From NCBI RefSeq assembly GCF_003651185.1, contig NZ_RCDC01000004.1, forward strand, positions 1,474,659 through 1,538,658: 64,000 bases of DNA, written 5' to 3'. Position numbers and translations under genes: made by a program. Below are positions 19,229 to 27,668 of this stretch, piece by piece. The notes beneath the pieces are model-generated. The model searched no databases and was not told where the DNA came from. It saw only the letters and a program-made list of their open reading frames with translations. Every line of letters starts with the position of its first letter. The first letter of the stretch is position 1. The stretch comes from Stenotrophomonas rhizophila. GTDB lineage: Bacteria; Pseudomonadota; Gammaproteobacteria; Xanthomonadales; Xanthomonadaceae.

Positions 19229-19831
19229 TCAACCGAGCGGAATCAACGTCTCGATCACGTGCTCCACATAGGCCTCGAAATCTTCGCGGGCCTGCTTGGG
19301 CTGCTGCAGCTGCAGCGACAGCTGGAGGAAGCCGACATAGGCCGCATAGGCCAGTCGCGCGCGGTGTTGCGCATCCGTCCGGCTCAGCCCCGCCTGGCGG
19401 AACGAGGCGACCAGATACTCCAGGCGACGATGCGAGACCCGGTCGATGACCGGACGCACCATCGGGTGGTCCAGCGCCTTGAGCAGTTCGCTGTAGATGA
19501 TGTGCGGCTGCACTTCATGCGCCACCACCTGGAACAGCTGGCGCAGGCGCACGCGCGGATCGGTCACGTCGGCCAGGCTGCCGAACACCTGCTCCTGTTC
19601 GAACAGCTCCCAGCGCTCCAGCGCGGCCTGCAGCAACGCATCGCGCGAGGGGAAGTGCCAGTAGAAGCTGCCTTTGGTGACACCCAGGCGCCGCGCCAGC
19701 GGTTCCACCGCGACCGCGCCCACGCCTTGTTCGGCAATCAGATCCAGTGCGGCCTGGGCCCAGTCTTCAGCACTGAGGCGGCTGTTGCGGCCGGCACGTG
19801 GCTCGCCGGCGGAAGCTTCGGGTTCATTCAT
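19229..19831 (-). CDS. TetR/AcrR-family transcription regulator
   Basis: A 200-residue repressor-type protein. The N-terminal helix-turn-helix spans about residues 22-66 (AALDLIAEQGVGAVAVEPLA, then RRLGVTKGSFYWHFPSRDAL). The C-terminal ligand domain is not close to any regulator I can name. It is divergent from the hydrolase-fadE-DUF4442 genes. Palindromes sharing CCATAC half-sites lie in the gap, one on the hydrolase -10 and start, one on its -35, and a degenerate one at 19844-19861 close to the tetR start, so it probably represses both itself and the fatty-acid genes. Acyl-CoA or free fatty acid is the likely ligand by analogy with FadR/PsrA-type TetR proteins; that is inference. Confidence 0.9.
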   Translation of the reverse strand: MNEPEASAGEPRAGRNSRLSAEDWAQAALDLIAEQGVGAVAVEPLARRLGVTKGSFYWHFPSRDALLQAALERWELFEQEQVFGSLADVTDPRVRLRQLFQVVAHEVQPHIIYSELLKALDHPMVRPVIDRVSHRRLEYLVASFRQAGLSRTDAQHRARLAYAAYVGFLQLSLQLQQPKQAREDFEAYVEHVIETLIPLG

Positions 19832-19920
19832 AGGTGGATTTAACCATACGCCGGGGTTGGTTGCAGTACGTCAATGTGCTCATGGGGGCCTGGAGCCTCG
19901 CCGCACAAGGGATGTGCCCA

Positions 19921-19974
19921 CCATACCCCCAAGTATTGACATCGCACAGGGCAGGTCCATACTAGCGAGTATGG
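19921..19974. promoter_or_regulatory. paired 18-bp operator palindromes
   Basis: Site 1 (19921-19938) has half-sites CCATAC and GTATTG; site 2 (19957-19974) has perfect 7-bp arms CCATACT and AGTATGG. Their centres are 36 bp apart. Site 1 overlaps the -35 and site 2 the -10 and start codon of the hydrolase gene. They are the natural binding sites for the adjacent TetR protein. Confidence 0.7.
19936..19963 (+). promoter_or_regulatory. promoter of hydrolase-fadE operon (likely leaderless)
   Basis: Perfect -35 TTGACA (19936-19941), 16-base spacer, -10 CATACT (19958-19963). Only seven bases separate the -10 from the ATG at 19971, so transcription should start at or next to the start codon and the mRNA would have no 5' leader. 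No ribosome site is visible before this ATG. Confidence 0.65.
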
Positions 19975-20891
19975 TCACTCCTTCTTCTACTCTGCCCCGT
20001 TTTGACGATGAGCGACTGACCGGCGCGCACAACGCCGTGCTGGCCGCCACCCGGTCGGGCCCGGGGCGTCGCGGCACCGTGCTGTTCGCCCACGGCTTCG
20101 GCCAGACCCGGCATGCCTGGCAGGCCACCGCCTCCGCGCTGGTCGGCGCCGGTTACCAGACCCTGTCCTACGACGCACGCGGCCATGGCGATTCAGACTG
20201 GAATCCGGCCGAACGCCCCTACCACGGCGAACAGTTCGCCGATGATCTGATCGTGCTGGCCGGCGAGCAGGCGCAGCCGCCGATCCTGATCGCCGCCTCG
20301 ATGGGCGGCCTGTTCGGCCTGCTCGCCGAGTCGCGCTGGCCGGGCCTGTTCTCGGCGATGGTGCTGGTGGACATCACCCCGCGCTGGGATACCGCCGGCG
20401 TCGAAAAGATCCTGATGTTCATGACCGCGCACCCGGACGGCTTCGCCTCGCTGTCGCAGGCGGCCGATGTGATCTCCGCCTACGTGCCGCACCGCCCGCG
20501 CAAGTCGGACGATTCCCTGCGCGCGTTGCTGCGCGAGGACGGTCACGGCCGCTGGCGCTGGCATTGGGACCCGCGTCTGGTCGCCGAGCTGGCCCGTGAC
20601 AGTGAACACCACCAGGACGCGCTCGCCGAGGCGGCGCGCCAGGTGAAATGTCCCTTGCTGCTGGTGAGCGGCGGCCGCAGCACCCTGGTCACCCCGCAGA
20701 CGGTGGCCGAGTTCCTTGCGTTGGTGCCACATGCACGCCACGTGCAGCTGCCGGAGGCCACGCATATGGTCGCCGGTGATGACAACAACGCCTTTACCGC
20801 TACTGTGTTGGACTATCTGGACGTATTGCCCTCGGCCTCCGCCGTCGCATCGTCCGCCATTACCGAGCACGTCACCGGAGCACGCTCATGA
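19971..20891 (+). CDS. alpha/beta hydrolase of the fatty-acid cluster
   Basis: A 306-residue cytoplasmic alpha/beta hydrolase with no signal peptide. Motifs: LFAHGFGQTRHAW (oxyanion region), YDARGHGDSDW, a nucleophile elbow AASMGG with alanine in place of the first glycine, and ATHMVAGDDN with the late histidine. Its stop overlaps the fadE start by 4 bases, and it shares the TetR-controlled promoter, so it likely acts on an acyl ester or acyl-CoA that feeds or drains beta-oxidation. The ATG at 19971 lies on the operator palindrome; the frame is open upstream but that would place the promoter inside the gene. Exact substrate unknown. Confidence 0.85.
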   Translation: MVTPSSTLPRFDDERLTGAHNAVLAATRSGPGRRGTVLFAHGFGQTRHAWQATASALVGAGYQTLSYDARGHGDSDWNPAERPYHGEQFADDLIVLAGEQAQPPILIAASMGGLFGLLAESRWPGLFSAMVLVDITPRWDTAGVEKILMFMTAHPDGFASLSQAADVISAYVPHRPRKSDDSLRALLREDGHGRWRWHWDPRLVAELARDSEHHQDALAEAARQVKCPLLLVSGGRSTLVTPQTVAEFLALVPHARHVQLPEATHMVAGDDNNAFTATVLDYLDVLPSASAVASSAITEHVTGARS

Positions 20892-23365
20892 GCATTGTCG
20901 TTCCCTTCCTCGTCGTCCTGTTGGCAGGTGCGTTCGTCGCCTACCACCGGATGCGCCTGATCACCTGGACGATCATCAGCCTCGTGCTGCTGGCCGCCTG
21001 CTGGTTCATCCCGTACGTCAACCAGACCGCCACGATCGTGGCTGCGGCCATCGTCGCCGTCATCGCCGTGCCGCTGCTGCTGCCCTTCATCCGCAAGCCG
21101 CTGCTGACCGCGCCGATGATGAAGGTGTTCCGCAAGGTGCTGCCGCCGCTGTCGCAGACCGAGCGCATCGCGCTGGAAACCGGCTCGGTCGGTTTCGAAG
21201 GCGAGCTGTTCACCGGCGATCCGGACTGGAACATCCTGCTGAACTACCCCAAGCCGCAGCTCACTGCGGAGGAACAGGCGTTCCTGGACGGCCCGGTCGA
21301 AGAGCTCTGCAAAATGGTCAACGACTGGGAAATCACCCACGTCTACGCCGACCTGCCGCCAGAGCTGTGGAGCTTCATCAAGAAGAACAAGTTCTTCGGC
21401 ATGATCATTCCGAAGGAATACGGCGGCCTGGGCTTCAGCGCGCTGGCCCACCACAAGGTGATCCAGAAGCTGGCCTCGGTGTCGAGCGTGGTCAGCTCCA
21501 CCGTCGGCGTGCCCAACTCGCTGGGCCCGGGTGAACTGCTCAACCATTACGGCACCCAGGAACAGAAAGACCAGTACCTGCCGCGCCTGGCCGATGGCCG
21601 TGAAGTGCCCTGCTTCGGCCTGACCGGTCCGTTCGCCGGCTCGGACGCCACCTCGATTCCCGATTACGGCATCGTCTGCAAGGGCGAGTGGAACGGCGAG
21701 CAGGTGCTCGGCGTCAAGCTCACCTTCGACAAGCGTTACATCACCCTGGCGCCGGTAGCCACGCTGATCGGCCTGGCCTTCCGCATGTACGACCCGGATG
21801 GCCTGATCGGCACCACCCGCGACATCGGCATCACCCTGGCGCTGCTGCCGCGTGACACCGCCGGCGTGGAAATCGGCCGCCGCCACTTCCCGCTCAACTC
21901 GACCTTCCAGAACGGCCCGATCCGCGGCAAGGATGTGTTCATCCCGCTGACCCAGCTGATCGGCGGCGCCGAGAAGGCCGGCAAGGGCTGGAACATGCTC
22001 AACGAGTGTCTGGCCGTGGGCCGCTCGATCACCCTGCCCTCCACCGCCAGTGGCGGTGCCAAGGCCGGCGCCGTGGTGACCGGTGCCTACGCGCGCATCC
22101 GCAAGCAGTTCGGCCTGTCGGTCGGCCGCTTCGAGGGCGTGGAAGAAGCGCTGGCCCGCATCGGTGGCAAGGCCTACGCGATCAGCGCGCTGTGCCAGGC
22201 AACGGCCGCTGCGGTGGACCGCGGCGACGTGCCGTCGGTGCCGTCGGCCATCGCCAAGTACCACTGCACCACCATGAGCCGTGAAGTGATCTCGGACGTG
22301 ATGGATGTGATCGGCGGCAAGGGCATCATCCTGGGGCCGCGCAACTTCGCCGGCCGCAGTTGGCAGGCCGCGCCGATCGCGATCACGGTCGAGGGTGCCA
22401 ACATCATGACCCGCAGCCTGCTGATCTTCGGCCAGGGTGCGATCCTGTGCCACCCGTGGGTGTTGAAGGAAATGAAGGCCGCGCAGGATCCGGACACCCG
22501 TGCCGGGCTGCAGGAATTCGACCGCAGCCTGTTCGGCCACATCCGCTACGGCATCTCCAACGCCGTGCGTTCGTTCTGGTTCGGCCTGACCGGTGCCCGT
22601 TTCGGTGCCGCCCCGGGCGATGCCTACACCCGCCGCTACTTCCGGAAGCTGGACCGTTACTCGGCCAACCTGGCGCTGATGGCCGACATCTCGATGATGA
22701 CGCTGGGCGGCAAGCTGAAGTTCAAGGAATCGCTGTCCGGCCGCCTGGGCGATGTGCTGAGCCACATCTACATGACCAGCGCCATGCTCAAGCGTTACCA
22801 CGACGAAGGCGCCCCGGCCGCCGACCAGCCGTTGCTGGCCTGGGCCTTCCATGACAGCGTGCACAAGATCGAAGAGTCGCTGTCGGCCGCGCTGCGCAAC
22901 TTCCCGGTGCGTCCGATCGGCTGGCTGATGTGGGCGCTGATCTTCCCGTTCGGCCGCCGTGCCGAGGCCCCGGGCGACCGCCTGGGCCACCGCGTGGCCG
23001 CACTGCTGATGGCACCCAACGAAGCCCGCGACCGTCTGGCCAATGGCGTGTTCCTGACCCCGTGCGAGAACAACCCGGGTGGCCGCATCAACAGCTACCT
23101 GTCCAAGGCGATCATGGCCGAGCCGGTGGAGCGCAAGTTCATCAAGGCACTCAAGACCAAGGGCATCGAAGCGCTGGACTTCGTTACCCAGCTGGACGAA
23201 GCCGTGGCCGAAGGCGTGATCACCCAGGACGAGCGCACCCTGCTCGAAGAGCTGCGCACGCTCACCCTGGAAACGATCACCGTGGACGACTTCGATCCGG
23301 AGGAACTGCGCTCGGCGGGCTACTACAAGCGCCAGCAGAAGGACGCGCAGTCGCAGGCCGCGTGA
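20888..23365 (+). CDS. fadE: acyl-CoA dehydrogenase FadE
   Basis: Catalyses the first, FAD-dependent step of beta-oxidation, forming trans-2-enoyl-CoA. The 825-residue protein matches E. coli FadE (814) in size and plan: two or three hydrophobic segments in residues 5-75 anchor it to the membrane; the acyl-CoA dehydrogenase core follows with IPKEYGGLGFSALAHHKVIQ, ALTGP-like FGLTGPFAGSDATSIPDYG, and the flavin region SRSLLIFGQGAI; a long DUF1974-type C-terminal domain completes it. It overlaps the hydrolase gene by 4 bases and is followed by a hairpin and then a hotdog-fold gene. TetR-controlled promoter upstream. Confidence 0.95.
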   Translation: MSIVVPFLVVLLAGAFVAYHRMRLITWTIISLVLLAACWFIPYVNQTATIVAAAIVAVIAVPLLLPFIRKPLLTAPMMKVFRKVLPPLSQTERIALETGSVGFEGELFTGDPDWNILLNYPKPQLTAEEQAFLDGPVEELCKMVNDWEITHVYADLPPELWSFIKKNKFFGMIIPKEYGGLGFSALAHHKVIQKLASVSSVVSSTVGVPNSLGPGELLNHYGTQEQKDQYLPRLADGREVPCFGLTGPFAGSDATSIPDYGIVCKGEWNGEQVLGVKLTFDKRYITLAPVATLIGLAFRMYDPDGLIGTTRDIGITLALLPRDTAGVEIGRRHFPLNSTFQNGPIRGKDVFIPLTQLIGGAEKAGKGWNMLNECLAVGRSITLPSTASGGAKAGAVVTGAYARIRKQFGLSVGRFEGVEEALARIGGKAYAISALCQATAAAVDRGDVPSVPSAIAKYHCTTMSREVISDVMDVIGGKGIILGPRNFAGRSWQAAPIAITVEGANIMTRSLLIFGQGAILCHPWVLKEMKAAQDPDTRAGLQEFDRSLFGHIRYGISNAVRSFWFGLTGARFGAAPGDAYTRRYFRKLDRYSANLALMADISMMTLGGKLKFKESLSGRLGDVLSHIYMTSAMLKRYHDEGAPAADQPLLAWAFHDSVHKIEESLSAALRNFPVRPIGWLMWALIFPFGRRAEAPGDRLGHRVAALLMAPNEARDRLANGVFLTPCENNPGGRINSYLSKAIMAEPVERKFIKALKTKGIEALDFVTQLDEAVAEGVITQDERTLLEELRTLTLETITVDDFDPEELRSAGYYKRQQKDAQSQAA

Positions 23366-23387
23366 TCACGGCCACCATGTAAACGAC

Positions 23388-23415
23388 AACGGCGGACTTC
23401 GGTCCGCCGTTTCTT
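23388..23415 (+). terminator. terminator-like hairpin after fadE
   Basis: Perfect 10-bp stem AACGGCGGAC/GTCCGCCGTT with loop TTCG, followed by TCTTT. It lies between fadE and the DUF4442 gene; the T-tract is imperfect, so partial read-through is possible. Confidence 0.7.
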
Positions 23416-23429
23416 TAGGGAGACCCCCG

Positions 23430-23900
23430 ATGTCCGCTCCACTGCTCACGCTCTACCGCCGCATACAGCGCTGGCCTGCCGGCACCTGGCTGTTCTCGCG
23501 CGCGGTGTGCGTCAAGGCGCCCTACTTCGCCAGCATCGCCCCGCGCATCACCCTGCTCGAGCCGGGCCGCTGCGAAGGCCGCATCGCGCACCGGCGCAAG
23601 GTCACCAACCACATCGGCACGGTGCACGCGATCGCGCTGTGCAACCTGGCCGAACTCACCGCCGGGCTGATGGTGGATGCCTCGCTGCCCAAGGGCATGC
23701 GCTGGATCCCGAAGGGCATGGAGGTGCAGTACCTGGCCAAGGCGACCGGCACGCAGCATGCCGTGGCCACGCCGGAGCAGCCGATCGTGGCGGCCGAGAC
23801 CGGCTACGCGCTGCCGGTGAAGGTGCAGGTGCGCGATGACGCCGGCACGGCCGTGTTCGAGGCGCGGATCGCCATGTGGGTGTCGCCGGTCAAACGTTGA
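23430..23900 (+). CDS. DUF4442 / hotdog-fold putative thioesterase
   Basis: A 156-residue protein of the hotdog fold, similar to DUF4442 and PaaI-like thioesterases. The conserved core is VTNHIGTVHAIALCNLAELTAG, in which the N-H-x-G-T-x-H-A pattern is typical of the family, followed by TAGLMVDASLPKGMRWIPKG. Such proteins hydrolyse acyl-CoA thioesters; here that would balance the acyl-CoA pool next to FadE. A GGGAG ribosome site lies nine bases before the ATG, inside the descending part of the fadE hairpin region, so it could be expressed by read-through or separately. Confidence 0.82.
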   Translation: MSAPLLTLYRRIQRWPAGTWLFSRAVCVKAPYFASIAPRITLLEPGRCEGRIAHRRKVTNHIGTVHAIALCNLAELTAGLMVDASLPKGMRWIPKGMEVQYLAKATGTQHAVATPEQPIVAAETGYALPVKVQVRDDAGTAVFEARIAMWVSPVKR

Positions 23901-23906
23901 TCGTTG

Positions 23907-23982
23907 GCGCAGCCACCCATGGGTGGCTCTACATCCAATCCGTCTGTCGCAGGGTAGCGCCACGCCATGCGTGGCTGGCGCC
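23907..23982. repeat. pair of GTAG REP-like palindromes
   Basis: An inverted copy ending in CTAC (23907-23932, core AGCCACCCATGGGTGGCT) and a direct copy starting GTAG (23954-23982, core GCCACGCCATGCGTGGC) flank a 21-base spacer. They fill the gap between two convergent genes, a typical REPIN location. Confidence 0.65.
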
Positions 23983-23984
23983 TG

Positions 23985-24341
23985 TCAGGCCGGCACCATC
24001 CACCACGCGGCCACAGCCAGGATCGCCGGCACAGCCTGGATGAAGAAGATCCGCTTGTTCACGCTGTACGCGCCATAGCAGCCGGCCACGATCACGCAGC
24101 CCAGCATGAAGTTGACCAGCATCGGCAGGTGATCGAACAGGCCCCAGAACAGGCCGGCGGCAAGGAAGCCGTTGTACAGCCCTTGATTGGCCGCCAGCAC
24201 CCGCGTGGCCTGCGCCTTTTCCGGCGTATTGCGGAAGGTCTTCAGGCCCAGCGGCTTGGTCCACAGGAACATTTCCAGGACCAGGAAATACACGTGCAGC
24301 AGGGCGACCAGCAGGGTCAACGACAGCGCGATCCAATACAT
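23985..24341 (-). CDS. DUF1304 membrane protein
   Basis: A 118-residue integral membrane protein of the DUF1304 family, with four predicted helices. The N-terminal span carries the family pattern LHVYFLVLEMFLW, followed by the polar loop TRVLAANQGLYNGFLAAGL, which is the best conserved part of the family. The last span is AVPAILAVAAWWMV. No function has been established for the family. It lies 31 bases after the MFS transporter gene on the same strand and may be co-transcribed with it. Confidence 0.85.
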   Translation of the reverse strand: MYWIALSLTLLVALLHVYFLVLEMFLWTKPLGLKTFRNTPEKAQATRVLAANQGLYNGFLAAGLFWGLFDHLPMLVNFMLGCVIVAGCYGAYSVNKRIFFIQAVPAILAVAAWWMVPA

Positions 24342-24372
24342 GGGCTCAGGTTCCTGGAAGACTGCAGAGAGC

Positions 24373-25710
24373 TTACTCCGGGCGCTCGCCCGGCAGCTTC
24401 TTTTCCTCGCGCAGAAGGCCCAATGCTGCGACGGTCATCGCCCCGGCCACGACCAGCCCACCGACGAACACAATGTGCGAACCGAACAGGGACAGCCCCT
24501 TGTGCACCCAGGCGAAGGTCAGGTCCGCACCGCGGTAGACCACGGTGTCGATCGCCGCGCCGGCCTTGTAGCGCCACTGGCGGTCCACACGGGTATAGAT
24601 GGTCTCGCGCGCCGGCTTGGCCAGTGAGAACTCGCTGGCGCGGGTCATCACCTGCACCATCGCCACCATCAGCGGCAGCGGCGAGGCCGCCAGGATCGAG
24701 AAGCCGATGATGATCGCCACGCCGGGAATCAACAGCGCCGGGGCGATCCCATACCGCGACAGCAGCCAGCGCGTGAATCCGAGCTGCACGATCAGGGTCA
24801 GGGTGTTCACCGCCAGGTCCACGCGCGAGAAAAACGCCGTGCTGGCCGCGGCATCGGGGTACAGCCGTCGCACGATCGAGGCCTGCTCGTTGTAGAGCAT
24901 CGTGCCCACGCCCACGCCGAACAGCACCATCAGTGCCAGCCAGCGCAGCATCGGCTCACGCACGATCAGCTTCAGGCCATCGAACACACTGCCGCCCATC
25001 GGCGTTTCGCCGGAGACCAGCTGCCGCTCCTGTTCGCGTTCCACCGCCCACAGGCGCAGCCGCCAGATGCAGCCCAGGCAGATCAGCAGGAAGCCGGCCG
25101 AGACCAGCATCAGGTTGGCGATGCCGACCCGCTGCACCAGCGTCGAGGTGATGATCGGCCCCAGGAAGGCGCCGATGGTGCCAGCCGCGCCGAGGTAGCC
25201 GTAATAGGCGCGCGCCTCCACGTTGGAGAACACGTCGGCCATGAAGCTCCAGAACACCGCCACCGCGAACAGGTTGAAGACGGTGATCCAGAAGAAGAAC
25301 GCCATGCCCCGCCCCGGCGCGCCGGTCTCGAACATCACGTAGAAGCCGAGCAGGGTGACGATGAAAAAGCCGTACACCGCCGGCAGGAACACCCGGCGCG
25401 GGAAGCGGCTCACCAGCACGCCGTATAGCGGCTGCAGCACCAGCATGATGAAGAACACGCAGGTGAACAGGAACTGCAGCACGAAGTCCTGCAGGGCGAT
25501 CCCGTGCCCGGCGAACCACTGGATCAGCGGCAGCGGAAACACGGTCTGCAGATCCGACGAGGCCGCCATCGCTTCGCGCACCGGGCGCAGCACGTAGTAG
25601 CCGCTGAGCAGGCAGAAAAAGTAGATCGAGGCCCAGATCAGCGGCGGCGAACGCCGCCAGGCGCTCAACATGCCAGTGGCCGCCGCGCCGGTTCCGGCCG
25701 CCGCAGTCAT
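24373..25710 (-). CDS. MFS-type transporter with similarity to NTP/NDP (TLC) carriers
   Basis: A 445-residue inner-membrane transporter with about 12 hydrophobic spans. The first span ends in GYYVLRPVREAMA, a pattern shared by a bacterial group that databases place between MFS and the TLC ATP/ADP translocases. A gap between spans 6 and 7 carries the basic loop RLRLWAVEREQERQL. The C-terminal half holds KPARETIYTRVDRQWRYKAG, a conserved cytoplasmic block of the same group. Substrate unknown; nucleotide exchange is only known for intracellular relatives and should not be assumed. ATG 25710 is used; the frame extends upstream without membrane or family features. Divergent from the GMC oxidoreductase. 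Confidence 0.82.
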   Translation of the reverse strand: MTAAAGTGAAATGMLSAWRRSPPLIWASIYFFCLLSGYYVLRPVREAMAASSDLQTVFPLPLIQWFAGHGIALQDFVLQFLFTCVFFIMLVLQPLYGVLVSRFPRRVFLPAVYGFFIVTLLGFYVMFETGAPGRGMAFFFWITVFNLFAVAVFWSFMADVFSNVEARAYYGYLGAAGTIGAFLGPIITSTLVQRVGIANLMLVSAGFLLICLGCIWRLRLWAVEREQERQLVSGETPMGGSVFDGLKLIVREPMLRWLALMVLFGVGVGTMLYNEQASIVRRLYPDAAASTAFFSRVDLAVNTLTLIVQLGFTRWLLSRYGIAPALLIPGVAIIIGFSILAASPLPLMVAMVQVMTRASEFSLAKPARETIYTRVDRQWRYKAGAAIDTVVYRGADLTFAWVHKGLSLFGSHIVFVGGLVVAGAMTVAALGLLREEKKLPGERPE

Positions 25711-25909
25711 TGCACGCTCTGCGCGGACAAAGGGCGTTGCAACGGCAACATGTGGGGAACTCCGGGCATCGAAGCGCGCAAGGTAAACGATGCACCGCAA
25801 CATCGCCAGCCTCCGGCACGCCCATCGGTGCAACGCTGCGTGGCTCACCACTCAGCCCCTGCCTGCCCCAACCTGTCTTATGCTCGGTGCGCACCCGGCA
25901 AGGAGCGGC

Positions 25910-27502
25910 ATGTACGACTACATCGTCATTGGTGCCGGCTCTGCCGGCTGCGTGCTGGCCCACCGGCTCAGCGAAGACCCGGCCTGCCGGGTGCTGCTGC
26001 TGGAAGCCGGCCCGCGCGATAGCAACCCCTTCATCCACATGCCGGCCGGGTTGGCGCGGCTGGTCAACAATCGTCGCATCAACTGGAACCTGGAGACCGA
26101 GCCGGAGCCTGCCCTGGATGGCCGTCGTCTGTGGTGGCCGCGCGGCAAGGTGCTGGGCGGCTCCAGCTCGATCAATGCGATGTGCTACATCCGCGGCGTC
26201 CCCGCCGACTACGACGGCTGGGAAGCGGGTGGCGCCATCGGCTGGGGCTGGGACCAGGTGCTGCCCTGGTTCCTGCACAGCGAGCGCAACAGCCGCGGCG
26301 CCAGCGCGCTGCACGGCGCCGCAGGACCGCTGTCGGTGTCCGACCTGCGCCACCACAACCCCCTCTCGGCCGCGTTCATCGCCGCCGCGCAGGAAGCCGG
26401 CCATCCCCACAATGCAGACTTCAACGGTGACCAGCAGCTCGGCGTAGGGCTGTACCAGGTCACCCAGCGCGACGGCGCACGGTGTTCAAGTGCGGACGCC
26501 TACCTGCGCCCGGCACGCCACCGGCGCAACCTGACGGTGCTCACCGGCGCGCAGGCGACCGCGCTGAGCTTCGAGGGCACGACGGCGACCGGCGTGCACT
26601 ATCGGCGTGGCGCGCACCACCTCCACGCACGCGCGGGCGCGGAGGTGATCCTCAGCGCCGGCGCGCTCCATTCCCCCCACCTGCTGATGCTCTCCGGCAT
26701 CGGCGAGGCGGACACGTTGCGCTGCCACGGCATCACCCCGCGCGTGGATCTGCCCGGTGTCGGCCGCAACCTGCAGGACCACCTGGACATCTGCACCGTC
26801 GTGCACACCACACCGGGCGTCAGCTACGACCGCAGCAACGAGCTGCGCATCGCCTTCGACTACTTCCTGCGCGGCCACCGTGGTGCCGGCACCAGCAACC
26901 TGGCCGAGGCCGGCGGCTTCGCCCGCTCGTCGCTGGCCACCGATGCGCGCGCCGACATCCAGTTCCATTTCGTCCCGGCAATGCTGGACAACCACGGCCG
27001 CCACCGGCTGCCGGGCGATGGCTATACCCTGCATGCCTGCCCGCTGCACCCACGCAGCCGCGGGCAATTGCGCCTGCGTGATGCCGATGCGCGCTCGCCG
27101 CCGCGCATCCACGCCAACTACCTGGGTGACCCCGCGGGCCACGATCTGAAGAGCATGCTTGAATGCGCCCGGCTGTCGCGCGAGATCCTGCAGCAGCCTG
27201 CGTTTGACCGCTGGCGCGGCGCGCCGGTGTTCCCCCCGCACAACGCGCTGGACGAGGCGGCACTGGAAGCCTTCATCCGGGCCAAGGCCGAGACCATCTA
27301 CCACCCGGTCGGGACCTGCGCGATGGGGCAGCATGCCGAGGCGGTGGTCGATCCGGGCACCCTGCGCGTGCACGGCACCGAACGGCTGCGGGTGGTGGAT
27401 GCCTCGGTGATGCCGCGCCTGGTCAGCGGGAACACCAACGCCCCGACCCTGATGATCGCTGAGCGTGCCGCTCATTGGATCCGGACCGCTGCAACTGCCT
27501 GA
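25910..27502 (+). CDS. GMC-family FAD oxidoreductase (choline/alcohol dehydrogenase-like)
   Basis: A 530-residue flavoprotein. The N-terminal FAD site YIVIGAGSAGCVLAHRL begins at residue 4, the GMC signature 1 is in GKVLGGSSSINAMCYIRG near residue 80, and signature 2 is in GALHSPHLLMLSGIG. Active-site histidine and the C-terminal block are in YHPVGTCAMG and VSGNTNAPTLMIAERAAHW. Homologues include choline dehydrogenase BetA and the alcohol dehydrogenase AlkJ; no betaine genes are adjacent, so an alcohol substrate is more likely than choline. An AAGGAG ribosome site lies five bases before the ATG. In-frame sequence upstream is the divergent promoter region. Confidence 0.9.
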   Translation: MYDYIVIGAGSAGCVLAHRLSEDPACRVLLLEAGPRDSNPFIHMPAGLARLVNNRRINWNLETEPEPALDGRRLWWPRGKVLGGSSSINAMCYIRGVPADYDGWEAGGAIGWGWDQVLPWFLHSERNSRGASALHGAAGPLSVSDLRHHNPLSAAFIAAAQEAGHPHNADFNGDQQLGVGLYQVTQRDGARCSSADAYLRPARHRRNLTVLTGAQATALSFEGTTATGVHYRRGAHHLHARAGAEVILSAGALHSPHLLMLSGIGEADTLRCHGITPRVDLPGVGRNLQDHLDICTVVHTTPGVSYDRSNELRIAFDYFLRGHRGAGTSNLAEAGGFARSSLATDARADIQFHFVPAMLDNHGRHRLPGDGYTLHACPLHPRSRGQLRLRDADARSPPRIHANYLGDPAGHDLKSMLECARLSREILQQPAFDRWRGAPVFPPHNALDEAALEAFIRAKAETIYHPVGTCAMGQHAEAVVDPGTLRVHGTERLRVVDASVMPRLVSGNTNAPTLMIAERAAHWIRTAATA

Positions 27503-27605
27503 ACAGGGGTGCGCTGGACCGCCCTTACCGCCCGGGTGACGGATCCTTTGGAGATTGGCAAAACCCGCGTATTTTCAATGCGATACGCATTCATCTTCGA
27601 TTCGT

Positions 27606-27635
27606 TTGTGCAATCACGAAAAGCGGCGCTAGAAT
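27606..27635 (+). promoter_or_regulatory. promoter of the beta-lactamase-like gene
   Basis: TTGTGC (27606-27611), an 18-base spacer, and TAGAAT (27630-27635), 33 bases before the ATG at 27669. A palindrome, AATGCG-ATA-CGCATT (27577-27591), lies just upstream and could be an operator. Confidence 0.5.
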
Positions 27636-27668
27636 CGGTCACAGCAGTCGCGCACGGGCACCCATACG

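Noticed and set aside
20813..22990. A 725-codon minus-strand frame opposite fadE
   Set aside because: Antisense shadow with no recognisable motif; fadE on the plus strand is complete.
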